The translations under genes were made by a program, and so were the position numbers. The notes beneath the pieces were generated by a model. It saw only the letters and a list, made by a program, of their open reading frames with translations. It did no database searches and had not been told where the DNA came from. A stretch of DNA of 64,000 nt from Xestospongia bergquistia (lineage: Eukaryota; Porifera; Demospongiae; Haplosclerida; Petrosiidae): assembly GCA_963965975.1 (NCBI GenBank), contig OZ014411.1, positions 8,495,501-8,559,500 on the forward strand, in the 5' to 3' direction. This document shows, piece by piece, positions 37,231-47,724 of the stretch; positions within the stretch are counted from its first letter, which is position 1, and each line of letters begins with the position of its first letter.

Positions 37231-37907
37231 AATAGCAAAACTTTTCTCCGGAGCCCAAAATCACAAAATCGCATTACTTACTAACACGCAAAACATACCA
37301 AAAGCATGGTAGTACTCTATCTTTGAGCAGTAAAACAACTTGAAAAGTATTTAAAAACTTTGCACAATTTATGAAATTTAAAGAGTAGGTGTTAGCAAGA
37401 ATTTCTATTGCTTAATAGCCATATATAACATGAGTAGGGAAACTGTTACCAATTCAAATATGATTAATAAACATTTATCATGTGCATGTCAATTCATTTT
37501 AGCCATGTCCTGGTAAGGTGTCATCTATGACTACTAATCAGTTAAACATGCTTTGTTGAAGTGTAATCTAGCATTTAGAAACCATATGCATTTATATTGT
37601 TAACATAAGGTACAGTTAATATAGTTATTGTGTGGTGCATACAATAGTGACATATATTACCCAAGATGCAGTGCTATTAATCACACATTGTATGTATCTG
37701 TAGATATTTTAATTATTAGGAAAGGTCATGTACCTCTTACACAAAACAAGATGTTAGTTAGTAAGACACATTTACTATAGCTAACTTGATGAGTGAGTAT
37801 AATGTAATATAGCGTATGTTAGTATATTTAGATTATTGATTTACAATAAAGGCTTAATTAATTACCATACCAAGTTGAAAACAATGATACAGGCAAAGAC
37901 AAAATCT

Positions 37908-37980
37908 GTGTTTTGATTCCTAACGTACTATCCAGATTGACTGTTTAGTCGATCTTATATTATGTTAGGAATGTAAACAC
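37908..37980. repeat. Small palindromic repeat family, copy 1
   Basis: 17-bp inverted arms (37908-37924, 37964-37980) flank a core containing GACTGTTTAGTC. Related copies are at about 43435-43514 and 52463-52553. Confidence 0.65.
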
Positions 37981-38340
37981 CATATGATATGATTGTTACA
38001 TTTGACTGGATTCCTTCATATGTTAGTTACAAGGTCTATTGCATTTGTAAAAGTTCTACTTTTAAGGTTTTTTGGTTAAGAAACAATCATATTAATGGCA
38101 AATGAATGAACAGTATAAAGTACAAAAAAACAATTAAGTAACAGGCACACAATGGGCTGATTGCCAAATCATGTAGAATCTTTTTCAGATTACATAGTCA
38201 ATAGTTGACACCAAGTAGCTCCATCAAGTTATAGTATGCTTTTTTCTCATCTAATACACTACATAATGTAGATTCTTCTTTTGATCTGCCATAAGGGTAC
38301 CTAGATTTAAAGCAACTCATTACAACTAAGCAAATAAATA

Positions 38341-38463
38341 CTATTTCTGATTACGCTGCTGTATCACTGATTTTGTTGTCTTCTTAATATTAGCATCCTC
38401 TGATACAGCACCAACTTCATTAGCAGTGGATAGAATAAAACAATATTGATCTGGCGATGTGAA
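38341..38463 (-). pseudogene. Orphan terminal exon on the - strand (41 codons)
   Basis: After a strong acceptor (pyrimidine-rich ...TTTTAG) the frame reads FTSPDQYCFILSTANEVGAV, then Ser/Glu and a KKTTKSVIQQRNQK end with TAG at 38341-38343. Length (123 bp) and composition look like a genuine terminal exon. No matching upstream exon was found; the next ORF upstream (39113-42772) has its own stop. Family not recognised. Confidence 0.35.
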
Positions 38464-39112
38464 CTAAAACAAAAACATCAAATGTGTGGGTTTTCTGTCC
38501 ATAAATTCAGAGACAAACATTCATCCAGGTATATAGCTATCTATACCATTTTACACTTTGTTCTCTTCTGCCAGCGAGCTGGTACTTTTTAATTGATTCA
38601 TTGCTCTAGTCACTATTAAGCTATAAATCTATTACCATTTTTGATGTAAATCATTGCCTCTCTTTTAACCTTTAACAGCATTTTAATTTTCACTTGTCAC
38701 TTCTTGTTAATTAGTGCTATAAGTGTTTTTAATTATTTGCAGTGTTATGTAAATAACAAGTGTTAGTTCAACACATACAATAATAGTATAGTATTTATAA
38801 ACAATTTATTATTTTAACTATTCACATATGAAAAAGACAACATATAATTACATATACACTAACCAATTAGGTCAAAGATATTTATAATCTAAAATCTATT
38901 GTTTGGTTTCAACATGTAATTAACAAAATCTGATATATTTTATGCAACAATAATGTAAACAAAAAATGAACTGTTCTACAACATAGCAACATGAATATAG
39001 TTAAAATGCAGCATATTTCTTGATCTAAGTCTCAATACCACAATGGTATTAAATATTTACTTGATAAAAATCACTACGTACTGATTGTTTAAACAAAAGA
39101 AAATGAAATGTG

Positions 39113-42100
39113 TCAATCTGAAAAATCCTCAAGCAGAGGTTCCCTATAATCTTTATTCCATTTCTCTGTATCATTATCCAAAACACCATTGACATCATCT
39201 AAATGTCTTTGTCCTATGTGTGTAAATTTAAGCCTCAAATTCTTCATAATCTTTATTAAAGAATTCCACATCTTCATAAACATTCTAAACTTCTTCATAT
39301 ATTCCAAGATGTGATATCCAATCAACAACAACAATACTAAAAGTAACAATGACATGAAGACACTAGCATATGGTGCTGATTTTGATATCTTCCCTCGTAG
39401 CTGAAAGTAAAGAGCTATAAATTCCATCAACACTAAATTAACCAATATAAATCCCTCTACAATATTTACTAAACGACCTCGAAAAGGCTTGCAGTAAATT
39501 TGTACAAATGTGAATGGAGCCAGTAGTATAATGTGAAGACATAGTAGAAGAGAAGGATCCTTACCTCGTAATAAAGCATAGCTGATATAAGCACACACCA
39601 ATAGCCACAGACGAGCACCAAACCACCATCCCCAACCTTCTCTGTAGCGTCCTTGATAGGCATCAAGAAAATTACGACGACGTCTAATGCATCTAACTCT
39701 TAGAGCCAGTGAACCACAAGTTGTCCATAGAAGAAAAGGAATTAAGTAAATTAGAGTTATTCCAAAGGCTACACTGAACAGAATGATATGTCCAGTGTCT
39801 TTCCAATACTTAACATTGCCATCAATGTACCATACTGTATAGTCACCTTGTGGTGTTTGGACGGATACTGGTGTTAAGATATCTATAACTGTGAGTAACA
39901 ACTTAGCAAATGACATGTAAAATAAAGTAGCAAGAACTTGTACAGAAGAGTAAGAAGTTAAGTTTGAAATTCGAGTAGAAAATCTGCTCAATAGAACAAG
40001 AACTACTACAATTAGCCACAAGTAGACAGGAAAAACAAACTGAAGAGCTGTTTTGTATAGAGCTGTCATTCCTTTAAAGAAACATACTCTAAATCCCAAA
40101 TTAAGATTAAGTAAGGAGAAGATTATGTTTAAGACATGTCCATACATGTTACTTTCTGTGAGCGAATCTCTAAGACTAACTTCTGTCATATTAGCAAAGA
40201 AGACTATTCCTCCAAAAACCTTACTGGAAATGGTGATACTAAGACAAAACAAGATTAAAATGGCTACTATTCCTACAACTGCAAATCCAATAATAAGCAA
40301 CAAAAAGAAGTTTGAGTGACAATAGTCACAGTCATCAGATCCTAAAACAATGCTGTAACCCTCGACACAATTTCCACAGAGTGTTCCTGTCCTGTTTGGA
40401 TGACATATGTAATCTTCTTGTGTCATATCAATATCTGTGAGATCATTATTACAATATCCTGTAGGACAAACAGAAGCAAAACCATAGCTGTGATTTTGAA
40501 TATATCCAAGCCACTTTCCACTTGAAATTGTTATACTTGTTGTATCAATGTTACAATTGTTGGCTATTTTTTGCTTAGTAATAAAAGGGTCACATGTACA
40601 AATTCCATGAGAAATAGAGAAACCAACAGGACAAGGCATCATTAAGACAAGAAGGGTCATTTCAATTGATCCCTCAAGAACAGCAAAGTGCAAATTTTGT
40701 AAACTTTTTTGACGTAGATGTAGGCCACTAAACAGTCTAAAGCTTACATTTGTGCATGTACCATCATCTAATATTTGCTCTTTCTTACTAAGAATCCATT
40801 CTACTCTCTTTCTTTCTATGATGTCAAAATACATGAACAACTTTGCTATTGTTGGTCTTCCTTGGAAGTCCATTGCTTTGATTGAAAGTTCAATTGACTT
40901 TCCAGGATAAGTATTAATTTTGTATTCAGTATTATTGATCATAACTTGATCTGTTCTTGGATCACACAGTTGTAAACCAGTAGGTGGTGATGATATTTTA
41001 GTCAAATATTTATGTAGAGGAAACATGTATTCCAATTTGCAATGTTGTAGTCCATCAGAATATATGAGGTAGATGCTGCCTTTTATATGAACTACAGGAA
41101 AGTTAATTGTTATGTCGTGTGTAGCATTTGGTTGAAATTTTAGTGGGCAGTCAGTGTAGACACTGTATGGTTGTCCAAGTGCTGTTATTGCTCCTGCTGG
41201 TGGAAAATTATTTTCACCATGAAATTCTATTTGGGCAGGTGCCTGGAATGTAACATGGGATAGTGATTCAAGATGAATATAGGAACTAATTTTAGCCATA
41301 ATATGTAAAAACTGCAATTTTCCTTGTATAAATAGACTACTATTCACTGCAACTAGTATTGATTGATGATGATTACAATAGAAAATATTACCTTTAATGT
41401 GTTGCTTTAGAGAAATTGAGTTAATATGGTGGAACTCAAATATTGATCCAGTAATAACATCATAAACTTTCTGTCTATGATTTCTTGAATACATATCTGA
41501 GAGTACCACAGAAATATTGTAATTATCATCAATTAATGGAAGATGTTTAATAGCTACAATATACAGTGAAGATCCGCCAAATTTTGCTTTATTATAGAGC
41601 CATAATGTTTCATTAAAATATATTGTTGCAACAATATGAGAAACCCAAGATACTTGAATGAACACAGCACCTCCATAATAACTACTTGTATTGTTATAAA
41701 AAATTATTTGATTGAAAGTTATTGTCAAGCTAGTTTCAATTGTTGAAATACTACGAGTGATAACATATATTGCAACACCACCACCTCTAGCTCTGTACGA
41801 ACCATTAACTGAGTTATTATAAAAGTTGACTATTGATGTAGTAGTGTTAAATATTATAGTTGGAGATATTGTATTGAGGTATAATACCAAACACCCACCA
41901 GCTATATCACCACTATTACTAATAACACTATTAGACTCTAATACAACATGTCCATTTTTATATGAAGATCCACTGAATATGATAGTCAGTCCTCCAGCAC
42001 CAAATACTGCTACTTGCTGTGCACCAAACTCAAGAATGTCAATTGGATTTTCTCCCCACAAATATTGATTGACATTCCTTTTTATTGTTGATCTCTTAAT

Positions 42101-42772
42101 TAAAAGGGATTGATCACTCTGCAGTTCATCAGACTCATCAATAAACAGAAAGAGTAATCCACTGCCAGAACAAAATGGTCTAACCAATTTGAGTTGTTGT
42201 GATGTACAAACAATAGAATCAGTTACTGTCATATTATAGAAAAGAGTCTCTCCATACACATCAATAGCAAGTATACCATATCCATAATATCCTCCATCAA
42301 TAGATACGTTAGATACATGTAGTTCAGTACAATGATAAAATAGCAATACAGCAGACAGTCCTATTGGAAAATAAAGCCATGTGTTATTGAAAGTGATATC
42401 TGTGTTTAATATGCCACCACATTGATGGATATGAAGGTTGTACAGGTATAGTCCAGATATGTTTATAAAACCAATCCCTCTAGTAGGAACAATGTTATTG
42501 TGGCAGATAATGTCAGCAACTTTGACTGAGCTATTGCTGGTAATTGATACGTTGGTGATATTTTTAACCAGACAGAAAGGTCCAGAAACAAGGTAGTGAG
42601 GTACATCAGGTGAGAGAACGAGGATTGTATCTGAGTTAAGGAGTAAAGAACCATTGCCACACAAATAATACTGAAGAGTATTAGAATCAGATTCATTTCC
42701 ATGAACATTTACGACATGCTGTCCTGATACAATAGCTGCTGTAAGAAATAACGTGTATATTAACACATCCAT
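39113..42772 (-). CDS. Large membrane protein: secreted beta-helix-like ectodomain, Cys-rich neck, multi-pass C terminus (1219 aa, intronless)
   Basis: The first ~17 residues are a signal peptide (MDVLIYTLFLTAAIVSG). Residues about 20-500 are Asn/Ser/Thr-rich with many N-glycosylation sequons and short repeated strand turns, suggesting a parallel beta-helix. A Cys-rich neck near 720-815 includes CPVGF, CTCDPF, CPTGYC and CGNCVEGYS, then CDYCHSN. From about 818 to 1160 there are roughly nine hydrophobic segments separated by short charged loops (RRRRNFLDAY at an internal loop). The C-terminal tail is basic, then acidic. The layout suggests a surface receptor or channel-like protein. No catalytic motif was seen. 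This type of single-exon protein is common as an expanded group in sponges (recollection). Three decayed copies of its 5' part lie upstream at 43255-44780. Confidence 0.7.
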   Translation of the reverse strand: MDVLIYTLFLTAAIVSGQHVVNVHGNESDSNTLQYYLCGNGSLLLNSDTILVLSPDVPHYLVSGPFCLVKNITNVSITSNSSVKVADIICHNNIVPTRGIGFINISGLYLYNLHIHQCGGILNTDITFNNTWLYFPIGLSAVLLFYHCTELHVSNVSIDGGYYGYGILAIDVYGETLFYNMTVTDSIVCTSQQLKLVRPFCSGSGLLFLFIDESDELQSDQSLLIKRSTIKRNVNQYLWGENPIDILEFGAQQVAVFGAGGLTIIFSGSSYKNGHVVLESNSVISNSGDIAGGCLVLYLNTISPTIIFNTTTSIVNFYNNSVNGSYRARGGGVAIYVITRSISTIETSLTITFNQIIFYNNTSSYYGGAVFIQVSWVSHIVATIYFNETLWLYNKAKFGGSSLYIVAIKHLPLIDDNYNISVVLSDMYSRNHRQKVYDVITGSIFEFHHINSISLKQHIKGNIFYCNHHQSILVAVNSSLFIQGKLQFLHIMAKISSYIHLESLSHVTFQAPAQIEFHGENNFPPAGAITALGQPYSVYTDCPLKFQPNATHDITINFPVVHIKGSIYLIYSDGLQHCKLEYMFPLHKYLTKISSPPTGLQLCDPRTDQVMINNTEYKINTYPGKSIELSIKAMDFQGRPTIAKLFMYFDIIERKRVEWILSKKEQILDDGTCTNVSFRLFSGLHLRQKSLQNLHFAVLEGSIEMTLLVLMMPCPVGFSISHGICTCDPFITKQKIANNCNIDTTSITISSGKWLGYIQNHSYGFASVCPTGYCNNDLTDIDMTQEDYICHPNRTGTLCGNCVEGYSIVLGSDDCDYCHSNFFLLLIIGFAVVGIVAILILFCLSITISSKVFGGIVFFANMTEVSLRDSLTESNMYGHVLNIIFSLLNLNLGFRVCFFKGMTALYKTALQFVFPVYLWLIVVVLVLLSRFSTRISNLTSYSSVQVLATLFYMSFAKLLLTVIDILTPVSVQTPQGDYTVWYIDGNVKYWKDTGHIILFSVAFGITLIYLIPFLLWTTCGSLALRVRCIRRRRNFLDAYQGRYREGWGWWFGARLWLLVCAYISYALLRGKDPSLLLCLHIILLAPFTFVQIYCKPFRGRLVNIVEGFILVNLVLMEFIALYFQLRGKISKSAPYASVFMSLLLLVLLLLIGYHILEYMKKFRMFMKMWNSLIKIMKNLRLKFTHIGQRHLDDVNGVLDNDTEKWNKDYREPLLEDFSD

Positions 42773-43434
42773 TGTGATAAGAATGAAGATTTAGATGAAA
42801 ACAGTTGCTTTTACACAATGGGTTCGTGCACGGTCAAAGCAATTTGTTATTTTTCAAAAAGCGTGTATACATCTACAATAGCAAAAACATAAGATTAGTG
42901 TTAGCCGGCAGGTACAGTTAAGTAGCCTGCTGGCGGAAGTAGACAAAGGGTAAATTACTACACGCTCAAACATTATAATTATTACTAATATTGAAAAGAC
43001 AAATTCTTGGTGGTGTAATTGGAGAGGAAGGTGGTTCGATATAGTCATTATTTTACTTTTCCTATTTGTTTATTTTGTACTTTAATGACGATGTTAGACC
43101 TTAATAATTTAGGGTTTAGGGAACAGTTTCTATTGTTTTTATCCATCAAAACCTCATTTAGGTATTTGCTATTTGCCTAAAGTGAAAAAAATCATTGTCA
43201 GTGTAGTCTACCTATACACAGTCCGATACTTTCACGTCAATTCTTTCAAAATCTACACAAATCTAAATGTTACACATTGCAGTATATTCTTCTAAGCAAT
43301 TCCCTAGTTTCAATTTTCTATTCTAAAGATAGCGAGATACAAAGGATAAGAAAACAAGGACTCTAATTACATCAGAGACTTCATTAATTACAAAGTAGAA
43401 ACCAGTGGTACAAAGGATGAGAGAATGAAAACAA

Positions 43435-43514
43435 CATCTGTGTTTTTATTACTAACACAGTATAAGAATGACTGTTTAGTCAATATGTATATTAGGAATG
43501 AAAACAGTATATGA
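43435..43514. repeat. Small palindromic repeat family, copy 2
   Basis: Arms around CATCTGTGTTTTTATTACTAAC and its near complement; the core contains GACTGTTTAGTC like copy 1. Confidence 0.6.
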
Positions 43515-43632
43515 TGTTTACTTTCAGTTTGGATCAAATAATAGCTACATAATTAAAGTTGATCTACTTGAGCAGAAATAACAAAAGCAGTAGAACATTA
43601 CTTCATAAGTTAGGAAGTGTTTGTGAGTAAGA

Positions 43633-44381
43633 AGAATTACAATGAATTATTTTTAAAATAAACTTAGGTACCAATAATTATCCATATACATGAGTAGCAG
43701 GTGCATAAATCAACATTGTACATTATATTTTAAACACAGTATTTAAATGAAGGAGTAGAAAACCATTACTATACAAGTAATAAAGAAGTGTTAGAATCAT
43801 TCCAAAAACATGAATGATATTCTGTCTAGAAGAGTGTTAGAATCTGATTCACTGCCATGAATATTTACGACATGCTGAATAGCTACTGTAAGAAATAACA
43901 CATATATGAACATATCCATTATGATAAGGACGAAAATTTAGAAGAAAACAGTTGCTTTTACACAATGGGTCCGTGCACGGTGAAAGCAATTTGTTATTTT
44001 TCAACAAGTGTGTATACAACTACAATAAGAAGTAGCTGGCTGGCGGAAGTAAACAAAGGGTTAATTACTACAGGCCCACGCAATGTAATTACCCTAAACG
44101 CTAGGTGGCTCGAGATAGTTATTATTTTTAGTTTTCATTGTATTTTAAATTATTTTATGCCGATGTTAGACCTTGAGAATTTAGGGCTTAGGGAACAGTT
44201 TCCATTGTTTTTCCATTTTTGCAGAATTACAATGAATTATTTTAAAATAAACTTAGGTACCAATAATTATCCATATACATGTGCATAAATCAACATTGTA
44301 CATTATATTTTAAACACAGTATCTAAATGAAGGAGTAGAAAACCATTACTATACAAGTAATAAGGAAGTGTTAGAATCAAA
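43633..44381 (+). repeat. Direct duplication, about 160 bp copies 590 bp apart
   Basis: 43633-43801 and 44223-44381 share AGAATTACAATGAATTATTT, the ACTTAGGTACCAATAATTAT block and CCATTACTATACAAGTAATA. They lie inside the decayed membrane-protein fragments and mark a segmental duplication. Confidence 0.85.
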
Positions 44382-44789
44382 TATATTTCCACAAACATGA
44401 ATGATATTCTTTCTTGATATAGTAGATGCTGTAACATACATACTATCAAGTTCATTGTCTAGCTTCGTACCCCGGCTTTCGTGAATGCCTGAGTACCAGG
44501 CTAGTTCATTGTCATAAAGGATAAAATATGAGAAGGAAACAACCTGCCAAATACCTTTTTAATTGCAAGAAATCTTGCTCTATCAAAAACTGAACATGAG
44601 ATATTGCAATACTTTCTACTAAACAATTCTTTTTTCAAATGTACTTTACTAAAGACAGTGAGATACAGAAGATGAGAGAATAAGGATTGCATTTGAATGA
44701 GATAAATTAGATTATGTTTTGTTGAAGAGCATTTCAACATATCCATCAAATCTTTCCTGCTTATTATCCACGAGAAAGCCATTATAAAG

Positions 44790-45503
44790 ACAAGGAAAGT
44801 ATATTCAAAGTAGATACATCCACAATAAACTGATAAATAAAGATATTTTTATATCCACATTTATATCTTAAAACCAAATTACAAGTGTTATAAGCAAACT
44901 GTTGGATATGGTCATTATTATAATTATGAATCAATAAAACACAATATCTCTTACCTCATAACCCAGCAACTCTAGTGAAACAACATATTGTGCTACAATA
45001 TGTTGAATTAGATTAATTCTTATACTTAGAAGAGAATGGAATGGATACTTAAGAGTACAACAAGAACATCATGCATACTCTGGACAAGATCCATACATTA
45101 CCACCTCAATGTACATAATCATGTAGAGACAATAAACAAGAACAGACACATATCAGTTAGTGGAAAAATGAGCCAAACCATTTAGACAAGGGACTGCACG
45201 GATTTATCTTGACTTCAAGTAATGGCATTAATTATTTAGAAATAAACCAACATTAGCACTAAATATGTAAAAAGAAACAATTGACCTTTTCCTTTTAATC
45301 TATTGTCCAGAAGGACAAGGAATACATACAATTACAAATAAATCAAAAGGAAAGATTAATACATAGATATTATATACAGTACCTAAAGTATTCAATTAGA
45401 CATGAGATAAATTAATTATTGTTATCTACTAGTCAAACAATTAACAATTATACTGAAACTGTCAATGTTAGCTACAAAATAGCTCCAGTTCTACAATTTA
45501 ATG
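44790..45503. other. Intergenic, no gene recognised
   Basis: AT-rich sequence between the pseudogene fragments and the transporter; nothing identified. Confidence 0.5.
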
Positions 45504-47042
45504 TTAGTCTGTTGATTCAAGTAATGATCCCATTTCTCTTCTGTATTGATCTTCTTGATCCAAATATCTTTCATAATGTTCCTCAGTTATCCAATTTATG
45601 TTAATTTCATTCTCCCTGACTCGAAACTTGTAACGTTTGGCCAGTATCAGAAACATAATAAGTATTATGAGAATAATGATGCTCTTTAATATATAATAGT
45701 AAAGATTCTGACAGTGTATTTCTCCCTGGCAACTGAATGGATATTTTACACTAAAACTAATAAGAAAACCAACTCCAAATGCTGCATTCCATAGTCCAAC
45801 CAAAAACCCTCTCATCTCATGTGGACACTGAGCTATTGCGAATTCTAATGATGTTGAAAGAATAAAGGCATAAGCAATCCCATATAAAATTTGGGGAACA
45901 ATGAATGATTTGTATGAAATGGTATGTAAATTAAAACTTTCTTGACAAGCCAACATAACAATATGGTATAATATAGTTAATAAAGCAAAAACAAGTCCTA
46001 GACCAATTCTCTTGAGCATACTAGGAATGAATTTATAGAAACATGGATATATCAACAACTGATAGAGAAGAATAAGAACTGCAGCTACTAATAAATATAA
46101 TAAATTATTGCTGACAAAACATAAAAAAACCTTTGATGTTTCGTATTGAATAGAAGAAGTATTCACTACATACTCAGTTGTACAACAAAGACCCACTATA
46201 GAGATTAATAAGGGAATTAACCTTAAAACAGTTTTAACATTTTCTACCTGCTCCACTGAGAAAGGTCCACCATATTTTTGTTTACCTAAGTCTAAACGTG
46301 AAGGATAATCTTTCTCACAGTAGGTTAAAGCACTACGATTTCTTGGATATTTGTTTTTTCTGGCATAATTTAATACTTGACCAATAAGCTTGACTGGATT
46401 GACAATGTGTGGAGCAGTATCAAGCCAATGTTTAAAGAGATAGTTAGTTATTAATTCTACAGACACAGCCATACCCGACATGACATAAGACACTATAACA
46501 AATTGTTCAATCATACACTGTCCAATTTTGGAAATAATATAAGATAAAGGTACACACATAATATGCCAAAGGATAATAGTACTTAGTTCATCAGATGATG
46601 CTCCTATCACTTGATCAAGACTAAATTGAACAATATTAGATTGAAAACAGCAAACTCCAATCAATTCAAGTATAAAAGCTATACTAAAGACTATTAAAGA
46701 AAGAATGTCATACTCTGGCAAGAATATCTTAATAATAATTGTTAAGCCACCAATTATCCAAGCCAAAAATGAGAAGTATACACTAGTAATGATAGTTTTA
46801 TATCTACCTGTCTTTACATCAGCAAGTAGACCAAATAGTGGATATGAAAGGTATATCAGACACAATCCTATCCCATAAACAGTGTACTGACTTTGATGAT
46901 GTCCAATATTGCTATTGAGGTAGACTGTTTCAGCAACATATTGCACTAAATTGACATGGATAAGCATCAAGGCATCGCAGAGAATAAGAAGTATCACTGC
47001 TTTAGAACTAATACATTGGATCATTTTCTTAGAACCAATCAA
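45504..47042 (-). CDS. POT/SLC15-like transporter 1 (512 aa, intronless)
   Basis: This is predicted to be a 12-helix major-facilitator protein of the proton-coupled oligopeptide transporter family, importing di- and tripeptides or related solutes across a membrane. FGLLADVKTGRYKTI at about residues 72-86 matches the POT signature loop. Strong hydrophobic segments follow at 90-110, 115-140, 160-190, a central cytoplasmic basic loop (ARKNKYPRNRSALTY) and six more helices. A QCPHEMRGFLVGLWN stretch near 430 occupies the usual conserved helix-loop region. The ExxER motif typical of POT helix 1 is not obvious, so substrate and proton coupling are uncertain. Nearly identical to the next copy. Confidence 0.8.
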   Translation of the reverse strand: MIGSKKMIQCISSKAVILLILCDALMLIHVNLVQYVAETVYLNSNIGHHQSQYTVYGIGLCLIYLSYPLFGLLADVKTGRYKTIITSVYFSFLAWIIGGLTIIIKIFLPEYDILSLIVFSIAFILELIGVCCFQSNIVQFSLDQVIGASSDELSTIILWHIMCVPLSYIISKIGQCMIEQFVIVSYVMSGMAVSVELITNYLFKHWLDTAPHIVNPVKLIGQVLNYARKNKYPRNRSALTYCEKDYPSRLDLGKQKYGGPFSVEQVENVKTVLRLIPLLISIVGLCCTTEYVVNTSSIQYETSKVFLCFVSNNLLYLLVAAVLILLYQLLIYPCFYKFIPSMLKRIGLGLVFALLTILYHIVMLACQESFNLHTISYKSFIVPQILYGIAYAFILSTSLEFAIAQCPHEMRGFLVGLWNAAFGVGFLISFSVKYPFSCQGEIHCQNLYYYILKSIIILIILIMFLILAKRYKFRVRENEININWITEEHYERYLDQEDQYRREMGSLLESTD

Positions 47043-47306
47043 TCCAAGTGCGTTTATCTCCTAGAAATAAATTATTAGTAGAAGATGAAAATGAATGTTA
47101 ATTAATATTCTAAACAGCTCTCTAATTGTGAGGTTAAGTACGCACATTAGTCATAATCAACAATTTTTAAAAAATAACTGTTATAAGTTGTAGTAAACAA
47201 AACATTACTGGAGATTGGTTACATTTTGAGAGTTGTACACCTTATTAATAGCACAGCATTTGCATTGAGATGCAAAGTAGATATTTTACTATCTTAATAA
47301 TCTTAG

Positions 47307-47444
47307 TATGTAACCATGTACAGACAAATTTTGTAATTAACACAAAACAGAAACATCTATAAAAAACAATATTAGTTATTGTTATTTTTTATAGATGTTT
47401 CTGTTTTGTGTTAATTGCAAAATCTGTCTGTACATGGTTACATA
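47307..47444. repeat. Near-perfect 138-bp palindrome (hairpin/MITE-like)
   Basis: Arms of about 65 bp (47307-47371 and 47377-47444) differ at only a few positions. It lies immediately before the 20-bp minisatellite. Confidence 0.9.
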
Positions 47445-47448
47445 CAGA

Positions 47449-47724
47449 ATATACCAGTCTATTTAGTTATATACCTGTCTATTTAGTTATATACCAGTCT
47501 ATTTAGTTATATACCAGTCTATTTAGTTATATACCAGTCTATTTAGTTATATACCAGTCTATTTAGTTATATACCTGTCTATTTAGTTATATACCAGTCT
47601 ATTTAGTTATATACCAGTCTATTTAGTTATATACCTGTCTATTTAGTTATATATCAGTCTATTTAGCTATATACTAGTCTATTTAGTTATATGCCTGTCT
47701 ATTTAGTTATATACCAGTCTATTT
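47449..47724 (+). repeat. 20-bp minisatellite, about 13-14 units
   Basis: Unit ATTTAGTTATATACCAGTCT, with a few A/T changes at the central C-C-A/T site. It abuts the palindrome. Confidence 0.95.

Larger units (their letters stand above)
36152..38340. other. Intergenic after gene B, with repeats and a transposon fragment
   Basis: No gene was recognised apart from the fragment at 37050-37170. Short repeats are listed separately. Confidence 0.45.
43255..44780 (-). pseudogene. Decayed fragments of the 5' end of the large membrane-protein gene
   Basis: A segment at about 43840-44125 matches the start codon region and 5' flank of the gene at 42660-42945: same ATATCCATT context, GCTTTTACACAATGGGT leader and GGCGGAAGT block. 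Two further shorter pieces resemble its early coding region, at about 43260-43390 and 44580-44720, with frameshifts and stops. They are dead duplicates. Confidence 0.6.

Noticed and set aside
47449-47724. CRISPR-like array
   Set aside because: Units are contiguous 20-bp tandem copies with no spacers and the genome is animal.
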